The notes under the pieces: model-generated
Told to the model about the DNA's origin: nothing
What the model saw: the letters and a program-made list of their open reading frames with translations, nothing else
Databases searched by the model: none
Part shown: piece after piece, positions 1 to 8,442 of the stretch
Position numbering within the stretch: position 1 is the first letter of the stretch
Layout: each line of letters begins with the position of its first letter
Translations under genes and position numbers: made by a program
NCBI RefSeq assembly: GCF_005871185.1
Contig: NZ_SWKN01000009.1
Location: forward strand, 124,001-188,000
Source: Limnobacter alexandrii
GTDB lineage: Bacteria; Pseudomonadota; Gammaproteobacteria; Burkholderiales; Burkholderiaceae_B
Length of the DNA stretch: 64,000 bases
Reading direction: 5' to 3'

Positions 1-613
1 CCAATGCGGCGGCACCCGCACCAGACACCACAAATTTCACTTCATCCAGTTTCTTCCCGATCACTTCAAGACCATTCAGGATGGCCGCACCCACGACAAT
101 GGCTGTGCCGTGCTGATCATCGTGAAATACAGGAATGTTCATGCGCCCACGCAAGGCACGCTCAACCTTGAAGCAGTCAGGTGCCTTGATGTCTTCCAGA
201 TTGATGCCGCCAAATGTCGGCTCAAGCGATGCAATAATCTCAATCAGCTTGTCGGGGTCGTTCTCGTTGATTTCAATGTCGAACACATCAATGCCGGCAA
301 ACTTTTTGAACAGCACTGCCTTGCCTTCCATCACGGGTTTGGCGGCCAGTGGGCCGATATTGCCCAAACCGAGTACCGCTGTGCCATTGGTGACAACACC
401 CACCAGGTTTGCCTTGGCGGTGTAACGTACCGCAGTAGATGGGTCTGCTTCGATTTCTTCACAGGCCGCGGCAACACCGGGAGAATAGGCCAAGGCAAGG
501 TCGCGCTGGTTAACCAGGCTTTTGGTCGCTGAAATCTGCAATTTCCCGGGTTTGGGGAACTCGTGATATTCCAGGGCTGCTTGCCGGAAGCGCTGATCCA
601 TAGGTTGAGCCAT
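1..613 (-). CDS. maeB: NADP-dependent malic enzyme, N-terminal part (cut by window edge)
   Basis: About 204 N-terminal residues are visible on the minus strand, and the frame runs off the left edge without a stop. The family decarboxylates malate to pyruvate with NADP, supplying NADPH in the cytosol. Visible signatures are AYSPGVA near residue 42, [16 protein letters not shown] near residue 83, the malic enzyme block FHDDQHGTA near residue 162, and the start of the Rossmann segment VVSGAGAAA at the edge. The ATG at 613 gives the N-terminus MAQPMDQRF. The large MaeB type (about 760 residues, with a C-terminal phosphotransacetylase-like domain) is inferred from the N-terminus only, because the rest lies outside. 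The gene diverges from the aminotransferase at 742. Confidence 0.93.
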   Translation of the reverse strand, partial: MAQPMDQRFRQAALEYHEFPKPGKLQISATKSLVNQRDLALAYSPGVAAACEEIEADPSTAVRYTAKANLVGVVTNGTAVLGLGNIGPLAAKPVMEGKAVLFKKFAGIDVFDIEINENDPDKLIEIIASLEPTFGGINLEDIKAPDCFKVERALRGRMNIPVFHDDQHGTAIVVGAAILNGLEVIGKKLDEVKFVVSGAGAAAL

Positions 614-741
614 ATAATCGTCTCTTTGAGGTGAAGTGAACAACAGAACCGAAAATTATAGGCGCAGCCAGAGATGCTGTCCCTAGGGGTTTCCACAAAT
701 CGCGCAACTTGTTCGCGCCTCTCCCTAACAATGGTGAAGAA

Positions 742-1908
742 TTGAAGCAGTCCAGTCTCAGCAATATTGTTCAACCCTTTCATGTCATGGAACTGGTCAA
801 GCAGGCCGATGCGCTCGAAGCCGAAGGCAAGCCTGTGATCCACCTGTCGATCGGCGAACCTGACTTCCCAATGCCCCAACCCGTTCAAGACGCCCTCTTG
901 CAAGCCGTTTCAGCGCAAAAAAGCCGTTATACGGCAGCCTTGGGTTTAACGGAATTGCGCGAAGCCGTCAGCAATTACTACCAAACAGCATTTCAAGTGG
1001 ATGTGCCTGCGCGGCAAATCGTGATCACATCCGGTGCATCTGCTGCGCTGATGTATGCCTGCCTTGCCTTGATCAACCGCGACCAGTCAGTTCTTCTGGC
1101 CGATCCGGGGTACCCCTGCAACAAGACTTTCGTGCAAATGGCGGGCGGATTGCCTGAATTTGTACAAACTCAGGAAGAACAGAACTTTCAACCCAGCTGG
1201 GAGGACTTGGCCAATCAGTGGACCCAAAACACCGCGGGCGTGCTGCTGGCCTCTCCCAACAATCCGACTGGCACACAGCTTAGGTTTGATGCCATGCGAG
1301 AAATTGCAAATGGAGTCAGGGAGAAAGGCGGATTCTTGATTGTTGACGAGATTTATCAATCCCTGTGTTATGACCAGGCCGCGCAAAGCATTCTTCAGCT
1401 AAGCGGCGCACCTGGACCTGACACACCGCTTGTGGTGATCAACAGTTTCTCGAAGTACTTCGGCATGACCGGGTTGCGTCTGGGCTGGATGGTCGTGCCC
1501 GATGCATTGCTTCCAGCCATTGAGCGGTTTGCACAAAACCTGAGCATTTGCCCCAACACGCCAGCCCAGTGGGCCGCGCTGGCCTGCTTCACACCGGAAA
1601 CACTGGCCATTTGTGAACAACGTCGACAGATATTCAAAGCCCGAAGAGACTTCTTGGTGAGGGAGCTGCCAAACGCTGGGATCGAATTGCACTCGACACC
1701 GAATTCGGCTTTCTATATCTACGCCAAGGCGCCCTACAACAGCGAAAACTATTGCAGGGATTTGCTGGAAAAAAATTGGGTATGTGCAGTACCCGGAAAA
1801 GATTTCTCTCAATACCGGGGGGATGAAATGCTGCGTTTGTCGTATGCCAATTCGATGGAAAACCTTGAGCTTGCCATCGAACGGATACATCAATTCAATT
1901 GCGGTTAG
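742..1908 (+). CDS. PLP-dependent class I/II aminotransferase
   Basis: Cytosolic fold-type I aminotransferase of the aspartate/alanine/aromatic transaminase group; the amino donor cannot be told from sequence. Markers in order are the N-terminal block IGEPDFPMPQP, the cofactor-binding DPGYPCN, the SPNNPTGT loop, the VDEIYQ strand, the PLP lysine in NSFSKYFGMTGLRLGW, and a C-terminal arginine in MLRLSYANS. The frame is open from a TTG at 709, but that codon has no ribosome site. TTG at 742 sits just after a GGTGAAG and gives about 388 residues, the usual size, so it is preferred; the first ATG (787) would remove conserved N-terminal residues. Its stop overlaps the convergent transglycosylase stop by four bases. 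Confidence 0.88.
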   Translation: MKQSSLSNIVQPFHVMELVKQADALEAEGKPVIHLSIGEPDFPMPQPVQDALLQAVSAQKSRYTAALGLTELREAVSNYYQTAFQVDVPARQIVITSGASAALMYACLALINRDQSVLLADPGYPCNKTFVQMAGGLPEFVQTQEEQNFQPSWEDLANQWTQNTAGVLLASPNNPTGTQLRFDAMREIANGVREKGGFLIVDEIYQSLCYDQAAQSILQLSGAPGPDTPLVVINSFSKYFGMTGLRLGWMVVPDALLPAIERFAQNLSICPNTPAQWAALACFTPETLAICEQRRQIFKARRDFLVRELPNAGIELHSTPNSAFYIYAKAPYNSENYCRDLLEKNWVCAVPGKDFSQYRGDEMLRLSYANSMENLELAIERIHQFNCG

Positions 1909-2762
1909 CCTTCTGAGCCAGCAACAGTCACAGCAGAAACCTTCTCGGCTTTCTCACGTGATGCCACCAAATGGCCCTGCTGGTAAGCGGAGTCGATTCG
2001 TGATTTCAACGCCAACACTTTACCGGGGTACCCACCGTCGTTGCCATGAATGGCCGCACCCACATACCAGCGCAGACCGGCGTGAACAGAGCCAGTGCGA
2101 CGTGTGTATTCGCGAATGATTTTCGCACCCACGCGCATATTCATCTCGGGATTCAAAGGCGACCAGTCGCCAGGGGACAAAGCCTCAAACTTGTCCTTGT
2201 GAATCTTTGGCATGACCTGCATCAAACCACGGGCTCCCACTGGGCTGGCCGCAAAGGGATTGTAGGAGGATTCAATTCCGACGATTGCCAAAATCAGCGT
2301 AGGCTCTACCTTCTCTTCCTTGCCAACTTTGTAGGCCAGACGAACAATGGATTCAACCGCTTCGGGCGACACGCTGTAGCGCTTGGACAAATACGATGCG
2401 ATTTGGCGTTGACCCGCGGTCAATGGCTTGCTGGAGTCGATTGAATTGAACTTCACCGGCATCAGGTTTTTGGAACCCGATACTTGAGTCTGCTTGCCTG
2501 TATTGTTGGCAACCTCGGCACCACCGGCAGCCAGACCCGTACTCAGCAAATCAATTTCAGCTGCGAATACAGCCTGCACTGGGGCAGAGAAAAACACCTG
2601 GCTGCGAAGCTCGGCATTGGACAACAAAATTGCCACTGCGCCTGCCACCAGAACCGACGATGCCACTCCAAGACCGGTGACGGCTTTTTTGAATGACTGG
2701 ATCATGTTCTGAGATTTGACCTGCTGGCCATTTACGCTCAGAACGGTTTCGTACTGCTTCAT
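1905..2762 (-). CDS. Membrane-anchored lytic transglycosylase (SLT domain)
   Basis: A 285-residue protein with one uncleaved N-terminal membrane segment (about residues 29-48) and a C-terminal SLT domain. The family cleaves the MurNAc-GlcNAc bond of peptidoglycan in the periplasm with formation of 1,6-anhydro ends. The catalytic glutamate is E164 in AIVGIESSYNPF, followed by the family block ASPVGARGLMQVMP. The frame is open further upstream, but ATG at 2762 is preceded by AGAGGAGG at ideal spacing and starts the hydrophobic anchor properly. It sits nearest to MltC/MltE-like SLT enzymes and lacks a lipobox. It diverges from ubiD across a 417-base region rich in dyads. Confidence 0.9.
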   Translation of the reverse strand: MKQYETVLSVNGQQVKSQNMIQSFKKAVTGLGVASSVLVAGAVAILLSNAELRSQVFFSAPVQAVFAAEIDLLSTGLAAGGAEVANNTGKQTQVSGSKNLMPVKFNSIDSSKPLTAGQRQIASYLSKRYSVSPEAVESIVRLAYKVGKEEKVEPTLILAIVGIESSYNPFAASPVGARGLMQVMPKIHKDKFEALSPGDWSPLNPEMNMRVGAKIIREYTRRTGSVHAGLRWYVGAAIHGNDGGYPGKVLALKSRIDSAYQQGHLVASREKAEKVSAVTVAGSEG

Positions 2763-3066
2763 GCAACCTCCTCTGCTACGCAAACGCAGGCTTAACCCTG
2801 CATTGTTTGACTCAGCGGTGCATCTGCCTCCATTTTGTCCGTGAGGCAGAACGTTCTGCTTCGACCAATTACTACAAGTACTGCATGGCCGAGGCACTCT
2901 TAAGATGAAGTAAGGCTCACTTAAGTTCCCTTAAGTTTTACCCTCCAACTGCGTTTGTGTGACTTAGGTGATACCTGTCACAAAGCTGAGCGGATTCTAG
3001 GGTCAACCCGGACGGTGGTCAATGCAAAATCTGGTAGAGTCTTTCTACTCAAAACAAGAACTTACC

Positions 3067-3123
3067 CCCACAACTAGGCGTTATGCGCTTTTGGGGGGCT
3101 TGAAAAAGCCCTCTAGGTGTGGG
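3067..3123 (+). ncRNA. Putative structured leader RNA of ubiD (three-way junction)
   Basis: The sequence can fold into a closed junction. A basal stem pairs 3067-3077 with 3113-3123 (CCCACA and CTAG arms with one A/G mismatch). A small hairpin GCG/CGC lies at 3078-3088. A strong hairpin GGGCTT-GAAA-AAGCCC lies at 3096-3111 and has a GNRA tetraloop. The GNRA loop and the helix junction are typical of selected RNA folds. No long T-run directly follows, so it is not a plain terminator. I could not match it to a named riboswitch class. Function is inferred only from position and folding. Confidence 0.4.
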
Positions 3124-3138
3124 TTGTAATTTCTTGTT

Positions 3139-3175
3139 AACTGTTCCTTTCGGACCACAAACAGGCAGTTTTTTT
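3139..3175 (+). terminator. Possible attenuator just before ubiD start codon
   Basis: AACTG at 3139-3143 can pair with CAGTT at 3166-3170, extended by two G-U pairs, and seven T residues follow at 3169-3175, only four bases before the ubiD ATG. The stem is short and weak with a long loop, so termination is uncertain. Its place between the folded leader and the start codon is where an expression platform would be. Confidence 0.3.
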
Positions 3176-3179
3176 CACA

Positions 3180-4763
3180 ATGCGATACAAGAACCTTCGA
3201 GACTTCATTGATTTACTCTACAAAGAAGGTGAACTACAGCGAGTACCCGAATCGGTCAGCCCTGTTCTTGAAATGACGCATCTTTGCGACAAGGTGCTGC
3301 GCGCCGAGGGCCCAGCCCTGTTGTTCGACGCGCCACAAGGTTACAAGCACCGCGTTTTGGGCAACCTGTTCGGCACACCAAAACGAGTGGCCATGGGCAT
3401 GGGGGCGGACAGCACCGAAGCCTTGCGTGAAATTGGTCGCACCCTGGCTTACCTGAAAGAACCCGAACCACCCAAGGGAATGCGAGACGCACTGGACAAG
3501 TTGCCTTTGGTGAAACAGGTGCTGTCCATGGCGCCGAAAGTGGTCAGCAAAGCACCGTGCCATGAAAACGTCGTAGAAGGTCCCGACGTTGACCTGAATC
3601 AAATTCCAGTTTGGACTTGCTGGCCCGATGATGCAGCCCCCCTGCTAACCTGGGGCCTGGTGGTCACCAAAGGCCCAAATCGCAAACGCCAAAACCTGGG
3701 CATTTACCGTCAACAACAAATTGGCAAAAACCGGCTGATCATGCGTTGGCTGGCCCACCGTGGCGGCGCACTCGATTTCCGTGACCACGCCTTGAAATAT
3801 CCAGGCCAACCCTTTCCAATTTCAGTGGCTTTGGGCGCAGACCCAGCCACCATTCTGGGTGCTGTAACCCCCGTGCCCGACACCTTGTCGGAATACCAGT
3901 TTGCGGGTTTGCTGCGGGGCAGCCGCACCGAACTTGTGGCCTGCAAAGGCAACGAGTTACAGGTGCCCGCCGAGGCGGAAATGGTGCTGGAAGGTCACAT
4001 CTACCCCTATGAACACCCAATTGCCGTGGCCGCCCGCAAAGGCAGAACCGATGGTGAGGTGCCGGAAATACGGGAAGGTGTCACCGTACTGCGTGCCCCC
4101 CCACCCGTGCCTGAATACCTAAAGGGCTGGGACTGCGCCCTGGAGGGCCCTTATGGGGACCACACCGGTTATTACAACGAGCAAGACTGGTTTCCGGTGT
4201 TCACGGTAGACCGCATCACCCTGCGCAACGATGCGATTTACCACAGCACCTACACTGGCAAACCACCCGATGAACCAGCCGTGCTGGGCGTGGCTTTGAA
4301 CGAGGTGTTTGTGCCGATACTGCAAAAGCAGTTTCCGGAAATAGTCGATTTCTACTTGCCCCCAGAGGGCTGTAGCTACCGCATGGCCGTTGTGTCCATG
4401 AAAAAGGCTTACGCCGGGCATGCCAAACGCGTGATGATGGGCACCTGGAGCTTCCTGCGCCAATTCATGTACACCAAGTTTATTGTGGTGGTGGACGACG
4501 ACGTGAACGCACGCGACTGGAAAGAAGTGATTTGGGCAATTACCACGCGAATGGACCCGGTGCGAGATACCGTGCTGATTCAAAACACGCCGATTGATTA
4601 CCTGGACTTTGCAAGCCCGGTGAGCGGCTTGGGTGGCAAGATGGGTTTGGATGCCACCAACAAGTGGCCAGGTGAAACCAACCGCGAATGGGGCCGCAGC
4701 ATTCAGCCCGACCCTAAGCTGGATGAGCGTGTGCGAGAACTTATGAGTCGCTTGGGTCTATAG
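3180..4763 (+). CDS. ubiD: UbiD family prenylated-FMN decarboxylase (4-hydroxy-3-polyprenylbenzoate decarboxylase)
   Basis: A 527-residue UbiD protein, a little longer than the E. coli enzyme. The family decarboxylates 3-polyprenyl-4-hydroxybenzoate in ubiquinone synthesis using prenylated FMN made by UbiX. Visible family blocks are NLGIYRQQ near residue 174 followed by [11 protein letters not shown], the [13 protein letters not shown] segment, [11 protein letters not shown] near residue 322, and the C-terminal [18 protein letters not shown] at 3180 lies right after a T-run and lacks a clear Shine-Dalgarno, which fits control through the folded leader upstream. No ubiX lies in the window; ubiH is at 27.8 kb. 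Its 3' end overlaps the convergent yqjK-like gene by 23 bases. Confidence 0.95.
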   Translation: MRYKNLRDFIDLLYKEGELQRVPESVSPVLEMTHLCDKVLRAEGPALLFDAPQGYKHRVLGNLFGTPKRVAMGMGADSTEALREIGRTLAYLKEPEPPKGMRDALDKLPLVKQVLSMAPKVVSKAPCHENVVEGPDVDLNQIPVWTCWPDDAAPLLTWGLVVTKGPNRKRQNLGIYRQQQIGKNRLIMRWLAHRGGALDFRDHALKYPGQPFPISVALGADPATILGAVTPVPDTLSEYQFAGLLRGSRTELVACKGNELQVPAEAEMVLEGHIYPYEHPIAVAARKGRTDGEVPEIREGVTVLRAPPPVPEYLKGWDCALEGPYGDHTGYYNEQDWFPVFTVDRITLRNDAIYHSTYTGKPPDEPAVLGVALNEVFVPILQKQFPEIVDFYLPPEGCSYRMAVVSMKKAYAGHAKRVMMGTWSFLRQFMYTKFIVVVDDDVNARDWKEVIWAITTRMDPVRDTVLIQNTPIDYLDFASPVSGLGGKMGLDATNKWPGETNREWGRSIQPDPKLDERVRELMSRLGL

Positions 4764-5151
4764 GAAGTTCAGTTTCTGAACGGGAGGCCCATGGGCTTCT
4801 TGTTTGGAACCAGAACATGCCTGCTGCCAAGGCCACGGCGCCCAAACCAGCACGCAAAGCCACTTTGGAAACAGGTTTGCGAAAACGAAGCAATGCTGTC
4901 GAGGCCAACATGCCGAGCAAGGGGTATTTTTTCAAGCCTTCTTGCCAAAACTGACCGCCCAAACTGGCCACTGGCCCCAAGGCACGCATATTGCGCTGAC
5001 CCAGCCAGCCGCCAAACTGCCGGAACACATTAACCCAGGCAAATTCTTTTTTCAGCGTATCAACCTGTCCGCCAAATTCCATGCGTTCTAACTGGGCTTT
5101 CATCATCAGCAATTCTTTGCGTGCTTCCAGGGCATCAAACTTTTTACTCAT
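4741..5151 (-). CDS. YqjK-like small membrane-associated protein
   Basis: A 136-residue protein, the last of a yqjD-yqjE-yqjK type set. It begins with a charged, probably helical stretch (residues 1-35, rich in Glu, Lys and Met). A short hydrophobic segment lies near residues 103-116 ([15 protein letters not shown]), followed by an acidic tail. The role of this family is unknown; in E. coli the neighbouring YqjD is a ribosome-associated inner-membrane protein. Its ATG overlaps the yqjE stop by four bases (ATGA), so the two are translationally coupled. The identification rests mainly on gene order and topology. Confidence 0.7.
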   Translation of the reverse strand: MSKKFDALEARKELLMMKAQLERMEFGGQVDTLKKEFAWVNVFRQFGGWLGQRNMRALGPVASLGGQFWQEGLKKYPLLGMLASTALLRFRKPVSKVALRAGLGAVALAAGMFWFQTRSPWASRSETELPIDPSDS

Positions 5152-5552
5152 GACTGCTCCCTGGGGTGATCGGCACTGCTCAGGCTATCCAGTACAGCCT
5201 GTTTGTCGCGCCCCAATTCAGCCAGTGTTGCTTCAAACAAGGGAGGTTGCGCAGCCAAGGTGTCCTTCAGTTGCACATAAAAATAAACGCCCAGCACCAT
5301 ATAAAACGCCGCACACCCGGCAATGGCCAAAAAACGGTGAGTGTCCCAAGCCAAGGCAATGATCAGCACACAAATAAACAAGGAAGCAAAAGCCGCAGCC
5401 AATGCAGTCAGCAAAGACCACACCACCGTACGTACGGTGGTTTGACGGGCTTGCGCCAGCTCAACACCCGCCAATTCCAGGCGGGTTTGGGTCATGCCCA
5501 ACAAGCTGGCTACCACCCGTTTCAGTGCTGCCCTCGCATTTGGATTTAGCAC
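5148..5552 (-). CDS. YqjE-like phage-holin-superfamily membrane protein
   Basis: 134 residues with two long hydrophobic segments (about residues 42-68 and 71-95), separated by a short WDTHR loop, and charged cytosolic ends. This is the Actinobacterial/phage holin III superfamily layout of YqjE. Starts at GTG 5552 with AAAGG upstream, nine bases after the yqjD stop. Despite the family name there is no lysis context; it is a housekeeping membrane protein of unknown role that travels with yqjD and yqjK. Confidence 0.78.
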   Translation of the reverse strand: MLNPNARAALKRVVASLLGMTQTRLELAGVELAQARQTTVRTVVWSLLTALAAAFASLFICVLIIALAWDTHRFLAIAGCAAFYMVLGVYFYVQLKDTLAAQPPLFEATLAELGRDKQAVLDSLSSADHPREQS

Positions 5553-5561
5553 GGCCAGCCT

Positions 5562-5861
5562 TTAACGACGATTAATAATCAAACCCAATACAAAACCCAC
5601 CGCAGCCGCAATACCCACAGCCTTCCAGGGGTGATCGTGCACATAGTCGTCTGTGGCACGTGCTGCTGCCTTGCCTTTTTCAAGTACGGCTGACTGGGCG
5701 TCTTGCATCACTTCCCTGGCGCGACGAAGGCTAACCAGCGCTTTTTCGCGAAGCTCAACTGCACGCTCGCCAGACGAAGAAGCTGCGGCTTTCAACAGAT
5801 CTTCTGCATCGCTCAATACGATTTTCATGTCACTAAAGAGTTTGTCTTTGCTGTTGTCCAT
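5562..5861 (-). CDS. YqjD/ElaB family (DUF883) tail-anchored protein
   Basis: 99 residues. A long amphipathic and charged helix covers residues 1-75, followed by the DUF883 signature DYVHDHPWKAVGIAAAVGFVLG and a single C-terminal membrane segment ending in INRR. In E. coli, members bind ribosomes at the membrane in stationary phase. The frame is open to 5951, but ATG at 5861 has GAGG upstream and starts where the family starts. First gene of a three-gene minus-strand set. Confidence 0.88.
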   Translation of the reverse strand: MDNSKDKLFSDMKIVLSDAEDLLKAAASSSGERAVELREKALVSLRRAREVMQDAQSAVLEKGKAAARATDDYVHDHPWKAVGIAAAVGFVLGLIINRR

Positions 5862-5963
5862 TTGTTGGCCTCGTGCTGGTGAATGAAAGTAATGGGTCAG
5901 TCTAACAAAGGAAAACCCTGATTGGGAAAGGCTTGCAGGCAAGCGCATCATTTTTGGCTTGAA

Positions 5964-7436
5964 TTATTCCGCTCTGTACAAAAACTCCAGCAAGCTTTCC
6001 ATGGGTCCCCAGCTGTCGTAGGCCCTGGGGCTTTTAACTAGTACACCAACCGCCCACAACTGGCCTTCGCTGTCCCGCAAGTAGCCACCCAATGAACGCA
6101 CGCCGTTGAGGCTTCCCGTTTTCAGGTAAGCAAATCCACCCACGTTGTTCACGCGTCTGTGAAGCGTGCCGTCTGCACCCGCACGCGGGAAGCTGGCCAG
6201 AAAATCAGGAAAATCGGACCGGTTTGCCATGTTCCGAAGAAACTCGGCAAGGCCTTTCGCATCAATCCGGGTACTGCGAGACAAGCCGGAACCGTTCTCG
6301 AAAAACCAGTCATTCGATGAAATGCCCTGCAACTTCAACCAGTCCTTCAATTGGGCATTGAAAGCCTCAGGCGTGCCGGCCACTGCAAGTTCAAGATGGC
6401 GAGCCATCACATTGCTTGACCATTTGTTGATTTGCTTGATCAAGTCACCAAGTGGCTTGCCATAATGCGTGTACAAGGCAATTGTGTTGGCCGGAGTGAC
6501 GCCTTTGATGACTTGCCCACCTTGTGGCCCGGCAAACTTGCCACCCAACTGCAACCAAATCTCCTTAACCCACGATTCCCAAAGCCAATCTTGTGCAGGA
6601 ATACGAATCGGCAAACGGGATTGTCCACAACGGCGTGGGTAGTTGCCTTTCACGGTCACCACCACATTTCGCCCCGCTTTCGCAAAATCCACCGACATGC
6701 CGTTCTTCCAGGCACCACAACCGCCAGCGGTCAAATTGATTTCCGACACAAATGCCCAGTCTTTTGGGGCTTCCTCAGGCACCACAATTACCGTGTTTTC
6801 GTTGATTTTCAAATCAATCGACATGGCACCAAAATTCAGCAACAAGGCATCGGGTTGAGCATGGTAGGCCCGGTGGGGCGCATCATCGAAAGCATCTTCC
6901 TCCGCAAGGCCAAGGCTGGGCATTTGCTCGGTAAACGCAGAGTCATCCAGAACAACCGGGCCGTTGATTACATCAACCCCTTTGGTTCGAAGTTGCCGAA
7001 GTGAAGCCCACAGGTCTGCACTCAAAAACGCAGGATCGCCGCTGCCTTTGATGTACAAAGGGCTGTTCAAAACACCGTCTACCGGTTCAGCGTCGGCGTG
7101 AAATCCTGTTTTGAATCGATAGGTCGACTCCAGCTTTTGCAAAGCCAACGCAGTTGTAAACACCTTGGCCACTGAAGCCGGGTTGACCAGTTGGCTGGAA
7201 CCGTGGGCGTAGGCTTGCGGCTTGCGATGAACAAAAGGCGAAATTGGAAGTGCGTAAGCTGTGAAATCGTCTGCTGCAATGCCTTTTTTGACGAAGGCCT
7301 GAGTGACGGCGGAAGGGAATGCCCGCACCTGGGGATCCACAGTGGCGGACCATGCAGCTTGTGGCAAAGCCAAACCGAACAAGAAGAAAACACCACCTAA
7401 CTTGCGAACAGACACGCGTGAAATCCTGAAGTGCAA
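5964..7436 (-). CDS. dacB: D-alanyl-D-alanine carboxypeptidase/endopeptidase, PBP4 type (peptidase S13)
   Basis: A 490-residue periplasmic penicillin-binding protein that trims D-Ala and cuts peptidoglycan cross-links. A signal peptide ends near AAWSA (residue 31). The three active-site motifs are present: SVAK at residues 88-91, SSN in the block WSSNVMARHLE near residue 340, and KTG near residue 435. Length matches the class C low-mass group. The only upstream start in frame is TTG at 7436, giving a good signal peptide but with a weak ribosome site. It lies upstream of yqjD on the same strand with about 100 bases between, so it may be a separate unit. Confidence 0.93.
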   Translation of the reverse strand: MHFRISRVSVRKLGGVFFLFGLALPQAAWSATVDPQVRAFPSAVTQAFVKKGIAADDFTAYALPISPFVHRKPQAYAHGSSQLVNPASVAKVFTTALALQKLESTYRFKTGFHADAEPVDGVLNSPLYIKGSGDPAFLSADLWASLRQLRTKGVDVINGPVVLDDSAFTEQMPSLGLAEEDAFDDAPHRAYHAQPDALLLNFGAMSIDLKINENTVIVVPEEAPKDWAFVSEINLTAGGCGAWKNGMSVDFAKAGRNVVVTVKGNYPRRCGQSRLPIRIPAQDWLWESWVKEIWLQLGGKFAGPQGGQVIKGVTPANTIALYTHYGKPLGDLIKQINKWSSNVMARHLELAVAGTPEAFNAQLKDWLKLQGISSNDWFFENGSGLSRSTRIDAKGLAEFLRNMANRSDFPDFLASFPRAGADGTLHRRVNNVGGFAYLKTGSLNGVRSLGGYLRDSEGQLWAVGVLVKSPRAYDSWGPMESLLEFLYRAE

Positions 7437-7490
7437 TTGTGAACTTTCAGGATATCATTCATGCCACCTTGTGTAGGCCGCCCTCTGTTC

Positions 7491-8081
7491 TCAGGTGTGT
7501 TTCTTCGGGTCCTTTTTGCGCTCCCAAGGTCTTGCTGGCGCCTCAGCCGCCGGAGTTTCTTGGGGCGGCGTTTCTTGCGGAACCACAGTCGGCGCAGCCA
7601 CGGTGGCATCGGCCTTCCCCACTGCCTGCGGTGGGGTCACAGCTGGGTCTGGTGCAGTTGGTTCGTCAATACCTTTGGGCTGCCAGCGCTGCCGCCCTTG
7701 GGCCAGCGGAACTGCTTCCTCTGCGGCGCCTGTCGGTGCAGAATCGGGTTCAACAGGCGCTGCCTGAAGGCCAGGCGCATCCAGCGACGTTCTTTCCTGC
7801 TTGAACGCAGAATTGCGAATCTCGGGTTTCACCACCTCAATTTCATTGGCCAACATGTAGTCGTTCATGTCACGCCAACCCTCAAACACCCCAGACTGAT
7901 GAGTATTGGGATTCAAGGTAAAACAATCTTCCAGCGCGCGGCCTGAATGCCTGCATGCCGCGCCCACCGCCTTGCTGTCCTCTATGGACAACTTGCCTGT
8001 CAGGCCGGGGATCTGCGACAGATCGCATGAACTCAACATGGTTGCAGCACCGGCCACCATCAATATCTTTAGCTTTCTCAT
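7491..8081 (-). CDS. Proline/alanine-rich lipoprotein of unknown function
   Basis: A 196-residue predicted lipoprotein. The N-terminus MRKLKILMVAGAATMLSSC is a lipoprotein signal with lipobox LSSC and C19 as acylation site. Residues 20-90 look folded, with two more cysteines (C43, C53). From about residue 105 the chain becomes low-complexity, rich in Pro, Ala and Glu (PPQETPAAEAP), and ends in a basic KKDPKKHT. The frame extends to 8510, but ATG at 8081 creates the lipobox and is the credible start. No family recognised. It precedes dacB on the same strand with a 54-base gap, so the two may share a transcript and an envelope role. Confidence 0.8.
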   Translation of the reverse strand: MRKLKILMVAGAATMLSSCDLSQIPGLTGKLSIEDSKAVGAACRHSGRALEDCFTLNPNTHQSGVFEGWRDMNDYMLANEIEVVKPEIRNSAFKQERTSLDAPGLQAAPVEPDSAPTGAAEEAVPLAQGRQRWQPKGIDEPTAPDPAVTPPQAVGKADATVAAPTVVPQETPPQETPAAEAPARPWERKKDPKKHT

Positions 8082-8442
8082 AATCCAGTCCTGATTGACC
8101 ACCTCTACAGGTGATAACGTCTGCATTCTGGAAAAATTGATAGGCAATTGCGGGGATGTTGGTGTTTTTCTTCTAATTGTGGTTTTAGCCACAATCTTTT
8201 CTTGTGCATTGCACCCAAACCCAGTAGACTTCGCTCCAGATTGCAAATCAACGGGTCGTTTTACGATTCTCACCATTGGACCGCGTTGGGTTGCCTTTGT
8301 TGGCACTAGCTCTTGAAGCTGTGCTTTGCCCATCGCCGCCAGTTCTCTTGCGACCATCCGGAACAACCTAGTTCCCAGCCGCGTCGTTTCATTTCTGTTC
8401 GTCGATGAATTTTTAAGTCCACATCGAATTGGAACTTTTATC
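8082..8442. promoter_or_regulatory. 361-base divergent region and rhlE leader
   Basis: No convincing gene. A short frame starting near 8095 lacks a proper start and ribosome site. The stretch 8176-8195 is a perfect 7-bp hairpin (ATTGTGG, six-base loop, CCACAAT) followed by CTTTTCTT, terminator- or attenuator-like on the plus strand. CACCT/AGGTG at 8100-8113 is a short dyad in the leader of the lipoprotein gene. The long leader could serve cold- or helicase-dependent control of rhlE, but that is inference. Confidence 0.4.

Larger units (their letters stand above)
2763..3179. promoter_or_regulatory. 417-base divergent region between transglycosylase and ubiD, dense in dyads
   Basis: No gene is visible here. 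The region holds three CTTAAG palindromes at 2899, 2920 and 2930, spaced 21 and 10 bases apart. It also holds an interrupted palindrome at 2959-2981 with arms GTGAC/GTCAC and inner arms AGGT/ACCT, a short dyad GTAGA/TCTAC at 3034-3048, and a foldable leader at 3067-3175 described separately. I did not find convincing -35/-10 pairs. The CTTAAG group and the GTGAC dyad lie where promoters for either gene would be expected. Confidence 0.5.

Noticed and set aside
5148-5552. Phage holin and hence a prophage
   Set aside because: The YqjE family is a chromosomal membrane protein in the yqjDEK set; no phage genes are near.
8326-8442. N-terminal extension of RhlE by 39 residues
   Set aside because: The family starts at MSLSFDD; the extension has no conserved look and the ATG at 8443 is well placed.
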